A stretch of DNA of 64,000 nucleotides from Paramecium tetraurelia (Eukaryota > Ciliophora > Oligohymenophorea > Peniculida > Parameciidae), in assembly GCF_000165425.1 (NCBI RefSeq), contig NW_001798995.1, positions 163,108 through 227,107 of the forward strand. Reading direction: 5' to 3'. How positions within the stretch are numbered: position 1 is the stretch's first letter; every line of letters begins with the position of its first letter. A program made the translations under genes and the position numbers. Shown here piece after piece: positions 28,386 through 40,600 of the stretch. Below the pieces are notes generated by a model. The model was not told the DNA's origin. It searched no databases and saw nothing but the letters and a program-made list of their open reading frames with translations.

Positions 28386-29506
28386 ATGAACCCAACTTTC
28401 AAATAATCTCAGCAATTAGAAAATCACAGTAATATTATGGGGAGCAGTGCTGGGTTTAACAGGAGGATCAAGTTGTCCTCTTAAAGGCCTGGGAGTAGAG
28501 ACTAAAAACTAAAAACAGGAGAAATGTATTTGAAAATATATTTAACTTAATAGATTTCCATAATTTTAAGATCCTTTAGCTACAAATCCATATAATTTGT
28601 TAAGTCTTAATCTCTATTAAGATGAAAATACATTTATTACAACTATGAAAGCAGAAATTTTATAAATACAAGAAGAAATCAATAAATTGGACATTGATGG
28701 ACGTGTACTAATAAACAATTCATCTTTAGATTCGAAATAACGACCCAAGACAAGAGTATAGATTACAACAATTTAAAAAATGGGTTGCTCAAAATTCTAC
28801 GTCTAAATTCACGTTTGACAAATTAAATAATATTGAAATCTCATAACTCCTCATTGTATTAGATGTTAGATCTTTAGAGTAATAAATATAATGGTATTTG
28901 AAGGGATGCTGTTGTCAAGCTCTATAAATTCTTATCCATTTTGGATAGTGTAATAATGAAAATTACAGAATATGAGGCCGTTCATTTGATCAAATTTGAT
29001 GAATTATTTAGTTAATTGTGTCCTAATTATTAGGAAAATGTGCAATAAATGTCTGTCTTAAAATTTCCTGTTTCTATTGCTAATTTAAATCGCATGACTG
29101 AACTATATTAAGTTAAATTCGACAGGAACTAACCATAAAAGATAACTAATGATAATAGTAATAATTAAATGCTTCTCAAATAAAATAAGCAGAAAGATGA
29201 CTAAATCCTCGAGTTAAATAAAACTATCAGATAATTATAATTATAAGCAAGTGTGAAGGGGAATAACAATAATAAAAATAATTAAGATTCTACAGAACAA
29301 CTTGATTAAATTAAAAATGCNNNNNNNNNNNNNNNNNNNNNNNNNNNNNNNNNNNNNNNNNNNNNNNNNNNNNNNNNNNNNNNNNNNNNNNNNNNNNNNN
29401 NNNNNNNNNNNNNNNNNNNNNNNNNNNNNNNNNNNNNNNNNNNNNNNNNNNNNNNNNNNNNNNNNNNNNNATATTAAGTCTTAGTATGAAGATAAATTAT
29501 ACACCT

Positions 29507-29544
<38 letters not shown>

Positions 29545-30099
29545 CTTTTATAATCATCATAAATTTAGCCATAAGCATAAATTGCTGCATCACCTTAATT
29601 GAATAATGTTGCAAAAGATCATAATTATTATCAAAAAATCTTAGATAAAGCATAATAAGAATATAAAGAAAGATATAAAACTTTAGAAAATGTAATCTTA
29701 TGTATACAATTTAGGATCTAATTAAATTAAGAAATGAATTGTTAGAAAAGTAAACAATAATCGAAGGTTTATAAAGAGAAATTTAATAATGGAAAGAAAC
29801 AAACGATAGATTAAATCAAGTTAAAGTATTAGAATATATTTAATTAGGATGAAATCTATCAATAATTTTAAAAGCGATACACAACTGAAGAATAATTTTC
29901 TAATTCTTATGAAGCAGCCTTAAAATTAGAATTTGACACCATGAAAAAGGCTTTTGAATAAAAGATACAAAAATATTAATAAGATTTAGAATCCTAAAGG
30001 AGAGAATCAGGAAAATAGTTAAATGAAATACGAATTTAATTGGAAAGAGAAAAAGAAACTAAAAAATTATTATTGAATAAACTTAATTTATATAGTTGA
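28386..30099 (+). CDS. coiled-coil protein with polyglutamine tract, interrupted by a sequence gap
   Basis: ATG 28386 (MNPTFKQSQQ) to TGA 30097-30099. Five introns of 22-28 nt restore the frame: near 28529, 28703 and 28879 before the gap, and near 29697 and 29827 after it. The N-terminus is Arg/Ser/Pro-rich (QRPGSRDQ). The rest is Lys/Glu/Gln-rich coiled coil (AEILQIQEEINKL, FEQKIQKYQQDLESQ, LNEIRIQLEREKE). A 150-base block of N lies inside, followed at once by a TAA repeat that encodes a run of glutamines. The basic RPGSR-like N-terminus plus coiled coil is reminiscent of ciliary transport proteins, but I cannot assign one. Confidence 0.65.
29321..29470. other. assembly gap (150 N)
   Basis: All bases are N. 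The gap sits inside the coiled-coil gene next to a TAA repeat, so it is probably an unresolved repeat. Its true length is unknown. Confidence 0.98.
29506..29543 (+). repeat. (TAA)n microsatellite encoding polyglutamine
   Basis: About a dozen TAA units in frame. Under the ciliate code this reads as a run of Gln rather than stops. It lies in the coiled-coil gene, 36 bases from the gap. Confidence 0.9.
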
Positions 30100-30183
30100 A
30101 ATTGATATTTATATATAAAATTTTTGACTCCTAAAAACTATTAACTAATTCTTAATTTTAATTTAGGTAGGAATATTAGGAAT

Positions 30184-30409
30184 TCATTAAGAATTATTAT
30201 TCCACTAATTTTTTATATTCAAATCCGTTATCTTCGATCTTTAATAAGAATCCAAATAAACTTTTAACGCTTGGCTTTATATTTTATAATCAAGGAATTT
30301 TTAGAGTGTACAATAGGGTCTTCTCATTTTCATCACTCTTCTTGTACTCTAATGGATTGCTTAAATCTTTAAAGAGGTGCGTGATCTGTTTCATGTAAGA
30401 CTCTATCAT
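30184..30409 (-). CDS. small hypothetical protein, 62 aa
   Basis: ATG 30407-30409 opens MIESYMKQITHLFKDL. With one long (37 nt) GT...AG intron the frame runs to TGA 30184-30186, exactly 63 codons. Sequence is helical and charged, with no family recognised. The intron is longer than others here, and a competing frame (SLFGFLLKIEDNG) is also open downstream, so the 3' half is uncertain. Confidence 0.4.
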
Positions 30410-30547
30410 ATTTTTTTAAGTGTTTAAATATCTGAAATATATTTTATATATATTGGATCTTTTTATAATTCTTCTATTTTCTGTATATTTAAAGAGATGT
30501 TATTCTTTAATTACTATTGATAATAATTATTCCATTATTAAAATAAA

Positions 30548-31114
30548 TCATGATATTTAAGTTAAGTATTTTTTATCTTTCCTAGAAATAAACTAGGCAT
30601 CTCCCTCCTTTTTTTGAACAGTGATGGTGGAGAACATTATACTTGGGTTAGAATTTGTGTTCGAACTTTATGTAGTTTCCTTGCATAAATTACATGGTTT
30701 AGTTGACTTTATTGTTTTATAAGAATTCACTGAAATATAGTCTGATATTGAGTTCTCCACTAACATGTATAAGGAAACTTACTTTCGATAAATTAAATCA
30801 GGAATTGCTATAATTAATCAATATCTTTGGATTTCTCGAATTATGTAATAGCATTCATAAATCTGCCATTTTCTTTTGATACCAAATTGTCTTATAGTTA
30901 TCAAATAATACGTACCTTTAAGTAGACCCTTTTAATCAAGAGATATGGTATTGTTCTGATAGAGAGTATAGATTAAGAACAAAATTCTTGCCTCTATGGA
31001 TTCAAATTGATTCATATAAATTATAAATTATTTACAAATTAACCCCAATCTAATAATTCTAGCTTATGAAAGAATAGACTAATTAGATACTTAAAAGATA
31101 CAGGGTGTAAACAT
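30548..31114 (-). CDS. hypothetical protein, 172 aa
   Basis: ATG 31112-31114 (MFTPCIFQ) to TGA 30548-30550 with introns of 25 and 23 nt gives 173 codons. The middle is well-ordered looking (ARILFLIYTLYQNNTIS, FMNAITQFEKSKDIDQL). The C-terminal third is Ser/Thr/Asn-rich with a CNLCKE cluster. No family recognised. The first 40 codons contain a possible intron, so the true start may be the internal Met of MNQFESIEAR. Confidence 0.5.
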
Positions 31115-31288
31115 TAATCTTTGTTGGAAAGCAATTTTATATTCTACAATGTTTATGATTTTATTGCAATACCCTATATTATGGATCTTTCTCAAATCAA
31201 GAAATTAAGCTAATTTCAACAAATAATAACATGAATTTTATGGCCAAAAATAAAATATTCTAATTCCAATAACAAAATTGATAATATT

Positions 31289-33501
31289 TCAATTCAATTA
31301 AAGACATTAATATGGATTTTTAATTCCCTATTAAACTTTTTCTATCATCTGTTCTCTAAATTAATTCAAAGCCACTCTTACATCTTTGCACTTTTTTATA
31401 GCAATTTCTATTAATTAATATGATTAATATACATTCAAGAAGTGGCTGAAGATCTTTCAATGCTCTATCTTTAACATCTCCAAACCAACTTTAAATATAA
31501 ATTCCATTCTCTGGTTGTAATTAAAAGTTTTCAGGCATATTGTCAACAATAATAACTTTGGATAGATTTTTATTTAAAATTGAAAGATCCTTAATAATAT
31601 AAATCTAATTCAATACTTTGATGTAAACTTCATCTTTAAAAACAGTTTAATCTCTATACAGTCTTTATTGAACAACTTCATTTTTGTCTATTATGTCTAT
31701 TATAAAATTAGCATAATCTGGCAAAGCTGCAGTGAAAATTACAATGTCATAATATTTTGATAAAGCTTCTAAGAATTCTTCAGCGAAAGGTCTAACTAAA
31801 AATTATCCACCTCCTTTCGGAAACTAATTATTCTATAATTTAATTACTTCTTGATAATGCACCAATGTTTCATCCAAATCTAGAACCAAAGTATACTCTT
31901 TTTGATTTCCATTTCCCACCTTTCCCATTTTTTGAGGAATCAATTTTTCTATTAAACTACATAGTTTTCTCTATTGGGCAAGAAATTAATCTAAAGTATT
32001 TGCTATGTTTGAAATATTCAATTGAATTTCGGGACGAACTATTTCGTCAATCCTTTTAAACTATCATATTGATTAAAAAAATTACATTAATCCTAAAATG
32101 GACTTGATAATAAAGTTATTTTTCTGTAATCCTTGGCTTCCTTTAGTGCTTTATTTTCTAGAATTCTAACATCTAAGTTCAATTCTTTGCTTTATAGAAT
32201 TTTAAACTTAATGATTAAGTGTGGTTCCCTGCAATACTTAGAAAACATAAAGATTGCTATTCAAAATATATTGGATAAGGTTTTTGACATTATGGTCTTC
32301 ATTTCTATCCTGATCTTAAGATTCACTTATTAATATAAAATTAGCCTAGGATTCATACAATAAGGTCTCAAGTATCTTTGGCTCAATTTTAAATAAATAT
32401 TCACTCTACAAATAATAAAAGATATTTACGTTTTATCTCTCGTTAATCTAAGTTATTAAATTTAATAGTTAGTCACTTTTTTAAATCAAATTGGAGTAGG
32501 TTGAACTTTCAATCAGATGGAAAATGTCATTCCATAATTGTTCTTTTTCAAGGAGTAACTTAATTATGCTTTATTGAAATGTTTAATCATTGCACTAAGA
32601 ATAATTGTTTGAACTATCTCCTTTTAATTTTGGAGAATTGAGAGGTGAAATGTTGATAACCTTTTCCATATTCTTCTTGCTTGAAGATTATTTAGATTAA
32701 ATTGTGTTATCTAATTTTTATTTTAGACTGTTGAAAGATTCTAAATATGATTTATTAATCATTTGTGGGTATGTTTTTTTCGAACTGCTGTTTTGATTTT
32801 TTGTATTCAAATTTTAAGGTGCGTTTTTCTGATTACTATTTAGGAGCATATTAATTGTATTGATATTCTCATTGTTAATTGTATTTTGACGTATAGGGGT
32901 GGAATGCTTTTAGTTATTCTATTTAGTTAGTTGATTAAGGGTATTTTAACAACTTTTTAAATTTCCTTTTGAATTTGAAGAGGAAGAAGACTAATCATTT
33001 TTCTTGTTATATTGATAATAGAGATTTTGGAAGTATCGATGATCCAACTCTCTATTCTATTCTGGAGCAATAAATGTTGATTTCAGAAAGGTTTCATTGT
33101 TTTTAGGGGTATTTTATTTGACCAAATAACTAGTTCGACTTGAAACTAAATATATTGGATATTAAATACATTAGCCATCCCCTTTGTTATCACAAATCTA
33201 ATTTTCTTTTTTTTTAAGTACATTTTATCCAAACAACTATGTTGTAGCTTTGTTAACTTCATCCTAAACCAAATTGTTTAAAAACTATTTAACTTTTTGT
33301 GGATTGGAATAGTCAAGTCTAGCTGTTTAAGGCCTGTTACTAGGGTTCTTGGGAGTAAAATCTATTTTGATAATTAAAATTCTTACTTCTATTATCAGGT
33401 TGATTTTCTTTAAACGATCCACGGGATTTATTGGAGCATGATGACACATCAAGTATATTTAAATAGTCTGACGCTTTTGAGTTGAGTTTGCTACAAAACA
33501 T
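31289..33501 (-). CDS. SCP/FCP1-type (NIF) phosphatase with long N-terminal extension
   Basis: A HAD-fold serine phosphatase of the small CTD phosphatase/Dullard family, which acts on RNA polymerase II tails or on membrane-pathway substrates. The catalytic motif is VLDLDETLVH (DxDxT present). It is followed by PFAEEFLEAL, FTAALPDYAN, a YRDQT loop, VIIVDNMP and the C-terminal NGIYIQSWFGD and DLQPLLEQI. Introns of 25 nt (near 31450, just after QPLLE), 33 nt (near 32070, before IDEIVRPE), 24 nt and 25 nt fit. Ahead of the domain lie about 450 residues rich in Asn, Ser, Gln and Lys, beginning MFCSKLNSK. The extension is predicted disordered; its role is unknown. The frame stays open upstream of ATG 33501 without another Met. 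Confidence 0.85.
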
Positions 33502-33798
33502 ATTTGAAATTGTTAACAGATTTAATTAATTTCTCAAATAATCCAATTTCAATGAATTTATTACTTATATAAAGAAAGCCCTTATAATATATGATTTTCT
33601 TTCCTTCCCATAACCAATCTAGAACAATTCACACTTATAGATCAGTCTAAAAATTTAAGAAATTGATTAATTCAAATTTGGTTTGCGTTTATTTTTGAAT
33701 CGAAAACTTCTTTAAATGATTCCATTATTTTAATAAGAATTTATTATTTGTTAGCAATATAATTGTATAAAGTAAGTATTAATTACAAAAAAATTTAG
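33502..33798. other. short intergenic region
   Basis: About 300 bases between two minus-strand genes. One minus frame is open through most of it and continues into the phosphatase gene but has no Met. I read it as 5' flank of the phosphatase gene. Confidence 0.4.
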
Positions 33799-34206
33799 TC
33801 AGGTATCCAATGAAAATTCTTCTATTTCAGTAAGATCGATAATGTGGGTTCCATAGTGTTTTTACTTCGTCAGAAATTAAGAGCACTCGTCAGAATTAAT
33901 GAGTTTATAATTACTAAACAAAATCAACTATCTATTTACCTGCTCAGTTCCTGTAGAAACTATTGAATTCCGATGGCTCTTTTTTTCAATGTATCTGGAC
34001 ATAAGTTCCCGAATATGTGTTTGGATGGAAAGGTCAATTAGATGCCAAAAAGTTTCTTAAGTTTTTGATAGAATTGCCACAGTGTACTATAGCGTATTTC
34101 CATAATCCATATTTTTCCTTATTCATTCACTTCAATCTAGAATATTGATAATATGAAAAAATACTTGATATTCAGCAAAGGTTTTATGTATTTTTACTGT
34201 TTGCAT
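33799..34206 (-). CDS. PX-domain-only protein, 117 aa
   Basis: A phosphoinositide-binding phox-homology domain with almost nothing else. ATG 34204-34206 (MQTVKIHKTFAEYQ), introns of 28 and 26 nt, and TGA 33799-33801 give exactly 118 codons. The hallmarks are IWIMEIRYSTLWQFYQKL, then FPSKHIFG, then TLKKRAIGIQQFLQEL, the order and spacing of PX domains. The usual first Arg (RR of RRYSDF) appears as R in EIRYSTL. Such a protein may act in endosomal sorting as a single-domain adaptor. Identification of the fold is firm; lipid preference is not predictable. Confidence 0.8.
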
Positions 34207-34679
34207 CTTAAATTTAACATATTGAATGGATCTCTTCCTCTACTTATTGAGAAATGATAAAATAGGTAGACTGTTAATGTTTAAATTTTATTCCTTATTA
34301 AGTGAAATATCTGATATCATTAAGCATATAATACTCTTTAATTAGATGAAAAATAAATATTTAAATAGAAAATAAATAATAAATCATTTAGTGTTAAAGA
34401 ATTATTTATTTCCACAATTTACATTTTGATTCTATAAAAATAATCTTATTTTGTGTTCATAAAAAGCCTTATTCAAAGTCCTAAATAGAGCTCAAAATTT
34501 TAATATTAAACATCTAGAAGTATAATTTTACAAAAAATACAATAGCACAATATTAGTTTGGCAGATTTATATTTATTCTAAATTATTGAATAATTTCATA
34601 ATTTAGAATAGTTTATACAAATGCTTTTAAAATATAACTAAAATAATGCAAGGGACAATGAAGGAATAGCAATCACACT
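34207..34679. other. intergenic region
   Basis: About 470 bases of very AT-rich sequence with no convincing frame, RNA gene or repeat. Confidence 0.45.
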
Positions 34680-35040
34680 ATGGAGCACCTACTCGTATTG
34701 AGATAGTTGTGTTCTGAAATTGAATTCCACCCAATTATTGATGCTAATTTAGGGTGTTACTTTGGATAACTAGATTAAAATAATAATGTAGAACTGATCT
34801 AGGAAATAGAGTAATAACTACTATTTTGTTATTCGAATTTTTGATTTGTTTTTTCGGATGTGACAATTTTGAGAAATTCTAGGGGTTAACTCTTTTGATT
34901 GGAAAAATGAAATAATTAGAGTGAGAGTGATTAGCAGGGGCAGTTTCTTGAGGTAATGCTTAAAGCATGCTCAAATATTTGTAAACTAATTATAGAACTA
35001 TTAACCATTAAAATTATTTTATTTTATTATAAGTCATTTA
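34680..35040 (+). CDS. possible gene, exon structure unresolved
   Basis: ATG 34680 opens MEHLLVLRQLCSEIEF and stays open for about 55 codons. A second open piece (QFLEVMLKACSNICKLIIELL) follows near 34930-35030 in another frame. Codon use looks coding, but I could not join the two by introns of normal size. The end is approximate. It may be one small gene or two. Confidence 0.3.
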
Positions 35041-35272
35041 TATAAAAGTAGATGAAGTAATATTGAATATGTAGTCTGCAAGTAATTGGGATTATATTTA
35101 TTAATAATTTCAGAATGCTGGAGATTGACACGATATCTTGCACTGTATGTGTGAAAAAGGATAGGTAAAACGTGTATATTTAAAATAGATCAGGTCAAAG
35201 GGAGAAATATGATTGATTAAGTTTTATAAATTTTTAAGTAATTTAATTAAGTTATTATCTTAGTCTTCGAAT

Positions 35273-35893
35273 ATGGGAGGAGCATGCTCTGGAAAAAAAC
35301 CATAGCCAAAATAGAAATAGCAATAATAGGAATTGAATATAGTTGAATAACCATATTTGCAAGTGCAATCGATGAGTTAACCATAATCCAGGCCGCCAGA
35401 ACAAAGGAGTGAAACTGGGTAATCTGTTAAGGAATTGCTTTATTAATATAAAAAATTTACAGATTTCTTAGGATTAGTGGGTAATTTGGATCATTTGCCA
35501 GCCCACACCAGGGAATAATTGAATAATTGTATTATTTAGAGATCCAATATAAATATACTTATATAGAATAGTATTAAAAGAATAATGAGGGAGTAGAAGA
35601 TAATAAAGAGAGTGGAAGAAAGTGATTATTATTTAATTCATAATGACGAGAAATTTGCCATAACATTTGTGTAATTAATGTAAAGAATATCAAATATAAT
35701 ATTGACTGAACTCCAATCGGATTCAAATTTTTAGGAAGCTTTTCCGATGTTGATTGTTTCATTTGTTGATTTGGCAACATAGATTACTAAGGAGATAGAG
35801 AATTTTTTAAATTTCAAAACTCATCTGATCAAAAAATAGAATACCAAAAATCAAATTTCTTAAGATAATTATTAAGCATCAACTAATAAATGA
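35273..35893 (+). CDS. probable N-myristoylated protein, 206 aa
   Basis: ATG 35273 to TGA 35891-35893, 207 codons, no intron. It begins MGGACSGKK: Gly at position 2 with Ser at position 6 fits N-myristoylation and Cys 5 could be palmitoylated, so membrane attachment is likely. A Gln/Pro-rich segment follows, then a helical body (SVKELLYQYKKFTDFLG, NLDHLPAHTREQLNN, FPMLIVSFVDLATQIT). No named domain is recognised. It may be a peripheral membrane or ciliary protein; that is inference from the N-terminus. Confidence 0.7.
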
Positions 35894-36176
35894 TTTCTTT
35901 GTAGTAGTGATTATATCTATAAATTTAATATTTAGAGATTAATGCAATTTATTGATCTCAACCTGGTGTATCTTCACATTTAAATTATATATATAAAAAT
36001 ATGAAAATTAATAATTTATAATTAAACAATAAATAATATTATAGAAACTTATTGATATTTATCTTATTTGTATTTTCAATGAAGATATCTTTTTGGGTGC
36101 CTTAATTAATTCAAGACAGAAAACTTCTTATTTGTATATACATTATAAGAAAATACAAATATAATTTATTAATAAA
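35894..36176. other. intergenic region
   Basis: About 280 bases between two plus-strand genes; AT-rich with no feature seen. Confidence 0.5.
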
Positions 36177-37395
36177 ATGGACGAAACTCCGACAAGTGTA
36201 AATTCATTCACAACAACAGACAAAGAGTTAGAAAATAACTTGAAGGATTTGCTTGAGAGAATATTAATCTATGCCGAGAAACACATTGAAACCAAAGAGG
36301 AGCTCAATTAAATTGAAAGTGAATTGAAAGACTACGAAAGTTTGTCCTACTTGGTTGGTATAATAAAAGTAATATTTACTAAACTAATGCTCAAAATAGA
36401 AAAGAAACTGTTGTAAGTAATAAATTATTATTCAAAATCCAAAGGAAATTGGATAAATGCAACGATTAGAATAAGTCTTAATTCTATAAGGATGATGAAG
36501 AATATGACAAGTTAGAATAAAATCTCATTAAATATGAATAAGAAATTCGCAATCATATCAGTGTAACCATTCTATGATAAGTTTTAGGTTGAATAACAAT
36601 TAAAATTATTTGCTGAATCAATCTAAAACAAATTGGATGAGAGCGAATCAATCAGATAAGAATTATTGGAAACAACTAAAAATAATATAAGCGTAAATAC
36701 ATTTAATCTGATTATGATAGAAATTGAAAAGAGAAAATTACGAGTTGAATGAAAAAGAGAAATAGTTACAATAGGAAGTCAATAATTTAAAGTCAACTAT
36801 TTAAAATTTGGAAAAAGAAAACAAAAGAAAATCAATTGACTCTAATTAAAGAGACTATTTATAGACTCTTATCAATAAATAAGCTAATTAATAATAAAAT
36901 CTAACAAAAAATGGACTTAGTCAGGAATCAAGGCATTTAAACTCTCATTCTGAACATTAATCAAATCCAAGGTAATTTCTAAAAGAATAGTAAGATCTAA
37001 TAATACCTACATAATCATCTCAAAAATTAAATTATTATAATTTTATCAATAATGCAAATACCAAATAAAAATCAGAAGTGATTAGATCCATGCAACAAAA
37101 GGACTTTAACAATATCTATAACTAAATTATGAGAAGTAAACATAATTCACTATCATCTATAAATGAACTGATTAATAATGTGACACAATAGGATAAAAAG
37201 CGCACCGATTAATTATAATCAATCTCGAAGAATAGTTCCTAGAATAATAGTATGATTCAGAAGAATAGAGGTATAAATAACTATTTAAAATATCGATAGA
37301 TTATAAATAAATTGAACCACTAGAACTTTAATAAAGGAGTAAAAGTTCTAAACGAGCAGACGACATCATCAAATATTAAACCTTAGAATCTTTGA
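36177..37395 (+). CDS. coiled-coil protein, 377 aa
   Basis: ATG 36177 (MDETPTSVNSFTTTDKELE), introns of 32, 25 and 28 nt, and TGA 37393-37395 give exactly 378 codons. The N-terminal half is a Leu/Glu/Lys/Gln coiled coil (LERILIYAEKHIETKEEL, YDKLEQNLIKYEQE, LNEKEKQLQQEVNNLKS). The C-terminal half is Asn/Ser/Gln-rich and probably disordered. No family recognised. The 32-nt intron is long for this window but makes the only uninterrupted frame. Confidence 0.7.
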
Positions 37396-37609
37396 TAAAA
37401 TTAAAGTGATTTATTTAATTTTTCATAATATAATTTAAATTAAATCATTCCTATTTATATTTAATAATATTTATAATTCGCCACAATATTTAAGAATGAC
37501 AGGGAATAAGAAAATTTAATTAGATTTTCTAAAAGAAGATTAAGTTACTTAAAAGCGAGTTTATAAATTTTAATAAATAAAATTTAGTGTATTGTTACAA
37601 AAATACAAA
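37396..37609. other. short convergent spacer
   Basis: About 210 bases between the stops of a plus-strand and a minus-strand gene. AT-rich, with no feature seen. Confidence 0.5.
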
Positions 37610-40600
37610 TCAAGAATCTTATTAAATCTAAACTGCAATTTGATTTCCTTAAACGTTTCCATCGACTTGTTGTTGTTGAGAATCCTAAAGTGCAAATGTA
37701 TTGAAAATCTATTCGATTGATGCTTATTTTATGGAGTACTAAGAAATTCTATATTGTTTTTTCTAAATTTATTAAATAAAATAATTACATTTTGTTCGAA
37801 TCCTTCAAAAAGTTTGCTAACAGTAATTTATCCAAGTAGTCTAAACCTATAGAAAGTTTGGAAATGCTCAATGATTTCAAATTATCCAAAGCTTTACTGA
37901 ATAAATTTCTACAATAGATCACCCATTTTCTCCACTATAATATATTCTGCAAGTGTTTCAATTGCCAATAGATTAGGTTTTCTGAGATCATTATAAATAT
38001 GTGATCCTGATCCTTTCATTGTGATTTCTTATTCTAAATGATTTTAATTGATTTTTTTCAATATCTCAAAAGTCATGCTTTAGTCTAATCTCGTACTGCC
38101 TTACAATTGCATCTATTGGATTAATTCTTGAATTTCATTTGTTTAAGGTTTTTCTAATTTGACTTCAATTTCGTATCCTTTTCCAAATTTATTTTTGATA
38201 TGTTGAACCGATCCAAGACATCTGAGATTACCACTAACCTGGATAGCAATTTTAGTTGATAATGCTTCAGCTTCTTCCATTGAATGAGTAGTTAAAATAA
38301 TAGTACTTTGTTTTCTTTGGGTGGCGATTCTTGAGATAACATTCCACATGAATCTTCTTGCTTCTGGATCCATACCAGTAGAAGGTTCATCCAAAAAGAC
38401 AATAGGAGGGTTCCCTATCATAGCTATGGCAACTGACAATTTTCGTTTATTGCCGCCTGAAAGTTAGCCTGATTGAATATTCTCGAATCTCTTTAAATCC
38501 ATTTCATTCAACTTCTTTTCAACTAATTCCTCTTTCTTATAGTACGGTATTCCTTTGATATCCGAGAATAGTTCTATGTGTTCTCTGACAGTAAGGTTAT
38601 CCAATAAGGCATCAAATTGAGGACAATATCCAATATTGACCCTCGCAGCTTCAAGATCAGTAATGACACTCTTGCCTGCAATAAATGCTTCTCCACTTGT
38701 AGGTTTTAACTCTCCTGACAATATCTTAAAAGTAGTAGTTTTCCCAGCTCCATTGACTCCCAATAAACCAAAGACCTCTCCTTAATCAATAGCAAAACTG
38801 ACCTAATCAACAGCCACCTTATGCTTACCTTCGCCCAACATGAATACTTTTCTCAACTCTTTAACAAGAATGGCTTTCTCTTCAGGCTTAAATGTTTCAC
38901 ATAATTGTTTTTCTTTAGCAACATCATCGTCAATAGGTTTGGGAATGTAAGGGATACTGGCTTCGCTTGATCCCAATTTCTACAGCTATCCATTATCCTC
39001 AAAATACTCAACAATGAATATGCTTATTGTATAAACTACTCCCATCACTACAAGCATTAGTATATCTGCACCACTTACTGCCATATCATAAGTACTTTTC
39101 ATTTCACTCCATCCTTCAATTATCATATAAGTATCTTTTGAACATGCATTTAATATTCCATATGCAAATGAGAAGGATGGAATCAATCTGAATATCCATT
39201 ATAAAACAGTGGCTACATCTCTTGTAGATTCTATCAATCTCAAAATGTAAATTATCAAACTGACAATTGATCCAACCAATAAATGAATGAAAAAGTTCAA
39301 TAACATTGCATTACCCTGTTATTTGAAGGCGAAACTAAAGAAATAACAAAAGGGGATGATTGCCCAACCATATAAAAAGAAGATCAACCATGAGAATCCA
39401 TAGTTTTCTCCTTGTCTCAAGGCAGCTATATCAAAGGCCAAAATTAGAAGACAACACACAACTGCTGGAATTACATGCTTTCCTAAGTCCATAAGCCAAT
39501 TGCTAAACCAATATGCTTTTACTGAAACCCCAGATACCAACTGTTGATGTTTAATGTTAATTTCTCTTTCCTTAACAATGTATGATATAATAGATGCTGG
39601 AATGAATGCCATACCCATGGAAAACACTAGAGCAGATAAGAAACCAGCTATTGCCTTTGACTCGTTCAATTCATCATAGGTTTTCCTCAAAGGAGAATTT
39701 GTAACTCTGATCTCGTAATTATTATTATTGGTTGCTTTTCTTAAAATTGCTTAATTCATTTAGTTTTGCAAAACAAGCGGGGCTTCCCTAAAGATAGTGT
39801 TCACAAACATATAATATTCATATTAATCATTTGAATTGCTGGTTAGATAATACCATCCAATATTGGATGTTAAATCAAAAGTATCAAAGTAACTTTAATC
39901 GATCTTTTAGAGATTACTCAAACTATCATCTCCAAAAACTTGAAGTGACGAGTTGTATATTTCTAAATCAATCTATGAAAATAGAGATTAGTCATTCACT
40001 CCTCCCCATAAGTATTGAATTCCATTCCCGTAACATTCTGATGGAGGTGATAAAATAATAATATCAGGTTCAGTGATGAAATTTATAGTCATTAAGATCA
40101 GACCGACAAGTACAACCAAACATGGTAAAAGGATTTCACAACATAAACTCATCATATCTCTCTTAAAAAATCTAACCCTTTTCAAAAGTAAAGCAAGAGT
40201 GTGATTGAAAAACAATAAAGTCGGATTAGTCACTCTTATTTAATTAATATCGAAATCGTCGATTTTAATGGCTTATTTGTTTTTATCCTCCAACTCCATA
40301 TAATCATTCACTTAATTATGTCCAGCTCCAATTTAGGCAACCTTTAAAAACACTTCTTCCAGGGTTGTGATGCTGATCCCATAACTTGTAAATATGTAAA
40401 GTCGTTTCACAATTATTATCTAAATCTATAAATAATTTTGGGAATTTATTCACAGCATTCAAAGGTAATTACATGAGAATTTCAGCGGAAACCTTAGAAA
40501 TCAAAATAGCTTCAGGACAAGACTTCATTATTACATCGATTATTGGTTCTGAATCAGTAAGAGTACTTTCTTTTACAATAGTAAGGTTGTAACCATTGCC

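Noticed and set aside
30780-30860. In-frame TGA that could be a second selenocysteine
   Set aside because: A 25-nt intron just upstream moves the reading frame and removes the TGA; no CxxU or U-containing motif and no SECIS are near.
32000-32110. Homopolymer frameshift in the phosphatase gene
   Set aside because: A 33-nt intron accounts for the frame change exactly.
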